Below are positions 57,702 through 64,000 of a stretch of DNA of 64,000 nucleotides, piece after piece. The notes under the pieces are model-generated. The model saw only the letters and a list, made by a program, of their open reading frames with translations. It was not told the origin of the DNA and did not search any database. Within the stretch, counting starts at the first letter, position 1. The number at the start of each line of letters is the position of its first letter. The DNA is from Karalla daura (Eukaryota > Chordata > Actinopteri > Chaetodontiformes > Leiognathidae). Where the stretch lies: assembly GCA_029224185.1 (NCBI GenBank), contig CM055197.1:19711757-19775756 (forward strand), read 5' to 3'. A program made the translations under genes and the position numbers.

Positions 57702-60700
57702 ATGGCATCACTCCAGGCTGACCTAAATGAGATGATCCAAAATGCAGGGAGACTGACAAAGGTAATGTAATGATCTCAATATTCTCTTTCATGCATGGGA
57801 ATTAGATATGATGTTGCATTGCAACAATCAGGAAGTTAAGATCAGTTCAGAGATCAGCGCGATGAAAATGGCAACATTATTGCCCTGCCTAAAGGCCGGC
57901 ACAAGCTTCCGCGGCTCGCAAAACGGCTGCCGCAATACTAGGATCAGAGTTGTTTACATCTCGTTCTTCTTCGTGTACTCCGGAGGCAGGACAGGCCTGT
58001 ATATAGATTGGTACGTACCCTTGTGGTGGCCAAGAACATGACAGAGCTCGGAAGAATGGTCGCAGAAGTATGGTCGAAGCAGGGCGCGTGGTCGCGGAAG
58101 CTTGTGCCGGCCTTAAGAAGTCCCCTTCATCCAAATCCCATGGTTAGTTTATAATGTCCAGCGTCGAATAGCTTACTTCGCATTTTGTTTATTAAGGTCA
58201 ATGCATACTATCCCACTGAAGAAGATTGTAATTATACTGGGTGGCTCTCGGTTGTGCATATATTTAACTTCCTAAATGATCAGCAAGGCTTTCCTGAAAA
58301 AGGGCGTACATGTTTGGCGAATTTTTCCTTTGTACCAGTATTCAACAGTAGAAGTTTTGATCCGGGGCATAGAGAGTTCTAGAATTTCTTGAGCTACTAT
58401 AACCATTAGCAAGTTCACATTGTGAATACACTTTCCATTCACATTGACACAACTCTGATATTCTGTTGGCACCCTTTATGTTGAACTTTATCTTTTTAGT
58501 TGGAGGGGCCAGATCAGTTCATCTAAGTCATCTTAAGTAAGCATAAGTAAGTAATCATAATCTTTTTTCCTTATACATTCCCATAGGTTTTGGCCTGACC
58601 AGTTGAATAATTAAGCATTGTGGTGTTTTTTCTGTGGGGATGTACCAGTCCAAGATATTTTCTTAAGTCTGTAGAATACAATTTGTTGGCATGTACAACT
58701 CAGCATTGCCATATTGCCTAATACAGAATGGCATTTTTATACACATTTTTCCTCTACAAAATATTTGGGGCTTGTAAAATTGCAATTCACTCCTGAGCCC
58801 AAATTTTGTTTCCACAAATTTCACCCTCCTCCCAATACAGCGACTGCCTTGAAAGAACTATCAGCGCACCTCAGTGTATCACAAGGTACGATAAGGTTGA
58901 TGTGGTTACCAGCCCACCGAGAGCAGCCACAGACTAGAAAACTAGAAACTCTCTCTTCAGAGAGATGGAAGGAAGCCCGACACAAGCTTCTGGATAATAT
59001 CCTGAAAGCAAACAGAACAACACAGAGGCACTGCCAAAGATGTCTGACAAAGGACGCCATCATCAAATGTCCAGATTGCATGCCCATGCAATATTACTGT
59101 TGTGAATGTGATGTAGTGCACCATGATTCCCAGGCACTGCACAATCGGGCATCAATGATTAATGGCTTCCACATGCCTTTGCCACCAACAATTGTGGTCA
59201 CGAAACCCGATGAAGTGGGATCACACATGTATTACTACGTATACAGAATCTTTTTCCTTTCTTCACATAACTATGCATTTTGGATCTTGACAAGAAATCC
59301 ATCTCTAATTTGGGATTTTTTAAACCTCTCTTTTTCTTTTGTAGCTAGAATGTTGCCAATGGAAATGCCACACCAAATTTGTGAATGCTCCCCAGAGAAT
59401 ATTTGTCATTCCTGAAGGACCTGTGGCATTGATTAACATGAAATATAACTCCATACTATTACCTCTGCTTTCAACCCCCCACCCCAACATATATGATTTT
59501 ATGCTTTTCTCCCCAGGACAATATGATTTGACACTCCCAGAGTTGCGATGTCAGAGCTGCTGTGCCAGCTGGACCCCTGGCCTGTATGATGTCCAAGTGA
59601 GTGGCTACTGGCCTGCCACCATCAATTTTCATACCTTGTTTGATCTAGCTGTTTTTCAAGCCTTTCGAGAGATCAAGTTGGCTGCTCCAGGGATTTCCCA
59701 CTTTACCTTTTTAAGAATGCTGGAAGGACAACAACAACAGCATATGGCAGGGTGGGCTTGCCCACATTGCACAATATTTTCCATTACCTCCTTCTACAAC
59801 TCAGTTTGAATTTTGCATGTATAAATTTGTCTTTGATGATTCTTTCAACAGACTGATAAAGTTTGTTCTGACGCATTCTTTAAAAGTTTCATGGAGTGGG
59901 TCATCTGCTGCTATGAAGTGGACAAGTTGTGCACAGAGCAGCCATTCACCTGTCCAGCCTGTTCTCCTCAAATGTTGGCTGTGTCGGTGAATGGAAACAG
60001 GAAGCACTACCACTTCAAGAAGGATGGACAGTCAGTTAATATATTATATGTTCCATTGTCTAGCATGTCTATCAGCTCTTATTTGTTACACCACATAACA
60101 GGTGTTAATTCTAATGCAATGCAAACTGATGTTTCAAATAATTGTAATTGTGCTTGCAATTCTTATTGTCACATGCGTTTTCTAGGTCTGAGGAAGCTGG
60201 ATACTTTGAGGGTGTGCTTCTGTGCAAAGATGTGGCGGCATTTGTGGAAGACATCCAACAGAGGGCAAAACATGTAAGATGCGTGTTTTTTACATGGCGT
60301 ATAACTGTACATTTTTTGAAAGTTATATATAAGTCATGCATATATAGAAATTATAGTTATAGGTAAGAACTATTATCAACTATTATCTAGCAACTGCATG
60401 CATGGCTGAAATTACATTAGAAACTGTAAAAACATACATTTAAAGGAACAAATGTTGGTATTCCCATTTTGTCTTTTCTATAGGTGCCAGGAAAAGGGGT
60501 TTGTGGCAGGTCTCAGCTGAATGCAGCAAAAGAGAAAAGTGAAAGAAGTCTCCCCAGCCTCGATGAACAGGTGTGTGGTTTAGAGCTTGCCTTTGGGGCC
60601 TTTTATCTGTGAGGCAGGGGTGCCAACCGAGCTACCTGGTCATTAGATTATCACAGGTTAACAAACAGGCTTCAACCAGCACACATTCAACTTCATTAAA

Positions 60701-60806
60701 ATGAAAGCAACTTTGTCAATCATATTTATGCCAATTATGTGATTCTCAGGGTAAAGAAGTAGCTGCCGTCATGGCATTATTCTTCATGCCCTGAATATGT
60801 ACAGGC
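57702..60806 (+). pseudogene. KDZ transposase-family gene (CxC3-like cysteine cluster part), incomplete
   Basis: Recognised exons: 57702-57761 (MASLQADLNEMIQNAGRLTK), 58841-59238, 59345 to about 59758, 59852-60030, 60186-60273, 60484-60570, and a last piece about 60760-60806. The first cysteine cluster (CQRCLTKDAIIKCPDC, YYCCECD) precedes GFHMPLPPT. Then come YDLTLPELRCQSCCASWTPG and GYWPATINF, typical of the CxC3-like domain of Kyakuja-Dileera-Zisupton transposases, then CPACSPQMLAVSVNGNRKHY and VPGKGVCG, and last CRHGIILHALNMYR. The RNase H-like catalytic domain that should follow is absent to the window end. Problems: exon 1 and exon 2 phases disagree, one intron has no GT donor, and the last piece starts with a stop in frame. 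Most likely a degenerate transposon-derived gene. Confidence 0.7.
57893..58113. mobile_element. PIF/Harbinger-type MITE
   Basis: The ends AGGCCGGCACAAGCTTCCGC and CGGAAGCTTGTGCCGGCCT are inverted copies, matching over 21 bp including one more base inward. They are flanked on both sides by TAA (57890-57892 and 58114-58116), the TWA target duplication of Harbinger elements. At 221 bp it cannot code for a transposase. Confidence 0.88.
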
Positions 60807-60809
60807 AAG

Positions 60810-61370
60810 TATAATGTATTATTGGTCATAGAGTTCCATTTATTTCAATTGTTCATGCTGTGACACATTTTCCTCTACCTCAGACACCAATATGCTGATT
60901 GACATGTTTTCCTAATGCTTTTTCATATAATCCTGTTCCATTGTTTACTGACACTCTACTCGTATTTTCTATTAAAGTTTCTTGCACTCAGTTTGGCCAC
61001 AATTATATCAAACTCATATTATTTGTATAAAAAAATCACTCATTGCTAGTATATTGTTGGCATTCATCCATCAATCACTGCAATTCTAGAGGGGAGAGAT
61101 CTACACATATACAATGTTTCTGCAAAAGGAAGTTGCGTCTGTCAGTTATAATAAGAACTATCCAGTTCTTATTATACAACCATGGTGCCAGAAATCCCAT
61201 TGGGCCCAAAAAGCATTTTCCCCATAGATGGCAATAGTAAAAGAGACGGCTGTAGACCTGTTGACAGGACACCCTCAGCTGCAGACATAGATCATTAGTG
61301 ATCTTTCTATTGCATATTTTTAATTCATGGAATTTTAATGACAAAAAAGTCACCAAAAAGTTTCACAGCA
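60810..61370. other. No gene recognised; small inverted repeat at 61151-61172
   Basis: AT-rich, with ATAAGAACTATCCAGTTCTTAT as a near-palindrome. It is related to the repeat at 61607-61690. Confidence 0.4.
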
Positions 61371-61375
61371 TAGCG

Positions 61376-61565
61376 TGACGTCAAAGTAGTTCACATGCCC
61401 TCTCAAAGCGCATGCGTCGTCTCGCCGCGCTTTCTCCCCGTGCTTCTCCCAAACGCGGATTGGTTCACGGTCCCGTGTTGCCTGCTGGGAGTGACTCTAC
61501 TGCGCAAGCTCTATTCTTTCCTTGATGCGGAAGCAAGTCGTATGAGCCAGCGAGCAGGATAACAT
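61376..61565. promoter_or_regulatory. CpG-rich promoter-like block with CRE and NRF1-type sites
   Basis: A perfect CRE palindrome TGACGTCA (61376-61383), then GCGCATGCGTC (NRF1-like) near 61408, CCGCGC, and CTGCGCAAGC near 61500, in a CpG-rich island within AT-rich DNA. The downstream gene is unknown; a short open frame starts at 61570 but has no recognised domain. Confidence 0.45.
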
Positions 61566-61606
61566 ACGAATGAATGGGTCGCCATGTTTGGTCCGGTATC
61601 CAGTTG

Positions 61607-61690
61607 TTATTGTACATCCATGGGTGGCGCCCTATCCAGTTCTAATTGTACGTCCATGGGTGGCGCCCTATCCAGTTCTTATTGTACATC
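61607..61690 (+). repeat. Three tandem copies of a ~42-bp unit
   Basis: Units contain ATCCAGTTCTTATTGTACAT then CCATGGGTGGCGCCCT; a fourth, diverged copy of the first part lies at 61158-61185. Confidence 0.85.
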
Positions 61691-61819
61691 CATGGGTTGT
61701 AAAGCTGCAAAAGAAGACTAATGTGCTGGAGAGGCCAGTATCTAAAGTGTGTTTGCTGCTGGAGGGTGACGAAGGTTCTGTGATGAAAAGACCTGAAAAC
61801 CTAAAGATTTAAGATAAGT

Positions 61820-62680
61820 AAACATTCAAATTCAGTTGATTTAATGATACGAATCATTGGAAATGAAGCTAGATTGTAAAAGGCTATAAGGCTCCTTTAT
61901 TATTTGATTATATAATTGCCTTTGCTTTAACAAATACAATTAGGGGCCAGTATGTATAAGCCGATAGGAGCTTATTGTTCAGTCTTATTTTTCTTTGTGT
62001 ATTTTATGTTAGTTTGTGAGGACTGAGACCATCTGGGGGTGGCTGAGGGGGCAAATAGTTGCATGCAGATATTGGTACATCCTGTTTTGTGGATCAATTT
62101 ATAAAGATTCCAAGATCCTTTTTTGTTTGGTTTGTATTTTTCTTTTAGTTTGTGTTTTAAAAACTACAATTGTTGTAATAAACATATTCTTGTCTGATGA
62201 GTAGATCAACTTCAACTCAACAACAGAGATTTTGATGCTTGGCACTGCAATGGCCCCAGAATGTCTGCAGCACTGTCAACACTGGGTAGTCCAGTTACCA
62301 CCCATCCCAGTTACGTCTGGACTGCATACGGTCCATTTTCATGACTGTTTATTATGTTCCATGATCCCATTGCGCGAGGAACATCAGTCCATGAGGAGTT
62401 CAATGTCTGCGTCAATTTCATTTAATTAGATGCCACTGAGATTGGGTAATCTCTTCAAATCAGCTTGTGTGATTATGTTTTCTTTTGAAACAGAGATACT
62501 ACTTTGTGTGTAAACTTTGTGCAGGTCCAGACGTTCCCTGTCCGTTTCCCTGTCCGATTTTTCGCAAAAGTATCTCCATGTTGGGTCCTTTCATATTTAG
62601 CTGGTTCAATAGTTTTTCTGTGCAGTCCATCAAAGCGTGTCTCCCTTGGCAGAATCCACAGGAAATGATGATAGGACTGG
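61820..62680. other. No gene recognised
   Basis: AT-rich; may include the 3' continuation of the gag remnant on the minus strand, but I cannot support it. Confidence 0.35.
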
Positions 62681-62689
62681 GTGTGGTTT

Positions 62690-63850
62690 AAGGAACAGCT
62701 GATTGCTTTTCAACGCATCCTGATCCACTCTATCCACTGCTACTGAAGTAGTGAAGCTGCTGTTTTGCCTCATATTGATTTTGGTTCATTCTTGCCTCTT
62801 GGGATAGATCTTTTTGTAGTGATTTGGTCTTGAATATCCCCAAACAATGGATCCAAAAGCATCTTTTTCCACAAAATCCACAAAGTGCTGGAATCTGACT
62901 CTCCTGCCAGTTCTCTGATGTGTCTCATATGCTGTTTCACCATCTTTCCCAGAGCTTGTAGGGTAGCTTGGATGCTATTAACCTTAGGTTTGATGGGATA
63001 TCAAGTTCGTCTAAATACTGTAAATTTTGCTTTACATTAACACATTCTCTCAAAAATATTGCATATGCATGCAAAATTTTTCCATCAGTTTCTGGCCTTT
63101 TCCAAGTAAGCTCCATAAACCTTTATTTTATTCCCAAGGTGTTCCTTTAAAAGTTGTCTTGCTTCATTATAGCCCTGCCTCCATCCATGTACAAACAGCT
63201 GCAAAACAGATCTCTAGGAAGATCAGAGGTGAACTGCTCGAGATAGTAGACTGTCCTGATTATTTTTAGTTTTCTCTTCAATCAAGTGTTAAAATGCATG
63301 GATAAAAGACTGATATTCCAATGGGTTACCATCAAACACAGTAATCTCTCTCACTTGTAATTTAGACAGGTTTTGCTGAGAGATGATGAGTTCTGCTGTG
63401 CCATTTTGTCTTTGAATAACCACATCCAAAATATCATGGGCAGCATGAACAACTCTGTCTGGGTAAACTTGTAAGGAAACTTTGAATCCAAGAAAAAAAG
63501 TGCTACTCTTGAGGATCACAGTGGGGCCATTTCTTAGAAAAATTAACACCAATCGGATGAGGCCAGGAGAGGATCAGGCCTTTCAAACTTTTCTAAATGT
63601 AAAACTGTCAATGTGTTTCTCTGATTTCCGATTTCTCTGGGGGAAAGCACACTGCTCCTCCCATCAGCCCGCTTGGATTCTTTGGACTCACACTGGCTAC
63701 AAGCGTTGCCTTCACAATGGCCATGACTACATAAACATAAAATCAATATTTTCCAGATTCAGTATTTTTTTGTTTGTTGTTTGCGGTAATTCATCACATG
63801 TCCAAAGCCCACCAGCAGAAGAAGCCTCAAATTGCCTTGCCTGTCACCAC
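62690..63850 (-). mobile_element. BEL/Pao-type retrotransposon gag (DUF1759) remnant
   Basis: The transcript-sense order is: a Cys-containing N-terminal piece; KLQVREITVFDGNPLEYQSF (hallmark of the DUF1759 gag-like domain); YYLEQFTSDLPRDLFCSC; FMELTWKRPETDGKILHAYA, running on to IFLREC; then SNLRLIASKLPYKLWERW. Stops and frame changes separate the pieces. The protease, RT and integrase that should follow, toward lower coordinates, are not seen. A dead copy, probably recent enough to keep clear motifs. Confidence 0.78.
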
Positions 63851-64000
63851 TAAATAATCATTAGCCAGGAAAAAGCTTTGTGGCAGGAATGCTATTTTTT
63901 ATTTATTAGAATTTGTGTTTTGTTATGAAAATTTTTATCACTAGATTATTACCTAACTATACTGTATGGATATTTAGCTTTGATGTATCTTTTTATCTGT

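Overview
The window looks like a teleost fish chromosome segment. It has large spliced genes with short introns, many microsatellites, and fish-typical mobile DNA: hAT, a Polinton/Maverick relic, DIRS, KDZ, BEL/Pao and LINE pieces. Two conserved vertebrate genes anchor it: olfml2b (+, CDS 3661-10851) and dusp12 (-, CDS 24227-27108). I rebuilt both exon by exon; every junction keeps frame, giving 733 and 299 residues. Their order and orientation match the human DUSP12-ATF6-OLFML2B block, but I found no atf6 exon between them.

Layout. 1-1830: tandem repeats carrying tRNA-Gln genes (minus strand); a second group of the same family lies at 29.76-30.72 kb. 3.4-12.2 kb: olfml2b with promoter, a 5S-derived insert in its last intron, and 3'UTR. 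12.2-24 kb: mostly intergenic, with microsatellites and two LINE reverse-transcriptase fossils. 24-27.9 kb: dusp12 with a probable noncoding first exon and CCAAT promoter. 28.35-29.46 kb: a decayed hAT element.

31.8-43.8 kb (minus) is the most interesting locus. It is a fully open 22-exon model (1494 residues) of a probably secreted protein: signal peptide, four C-type lectin domains in two duplicated pairs, eleven fibronectin type III domains (one per exon), and a short charged tail. It is still expanding: blocks of 801 bp and 820 bp, each one FN3 exon plus intron, repeat almost without change. A broken paralogue piece lies upstream at 44.9-45.5 kb.

45.7-47.6 kb holds a ruined Polinton/Maverick-like element: adenain-like protease (+), packaging ATPase (-) and protein-primed DNA polymerase (-). 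It is fused to a DIRS-like retrotransposon tail. 48.5-55.1 kb is a satellite complex: a 75-bp hairpin-forming minisatellite, then about 6 kb of 8-bp GGTTCTNN monomers in higher-order blocks, interrupted by a hAT element with an exact 8-bp target duplication. 55.3-56.2 kb has a third tandem repeat of about 385 bp. 57.5-60.8 kb (+) is an intron-containing KDZ transposase-family gene lacking its catalytic core, with a Harbinger-type MITE in an intron and a histone-type stem-loop beside its TATA box. 61.4 kb looks like a CRE/NRF1 promoter. 62.7-63.85 kb (-) is a BEL/Pao gag remnant.

Exon maps rest on reading frame, splice signals and recalled family sequences. No database search or transcript data was available.
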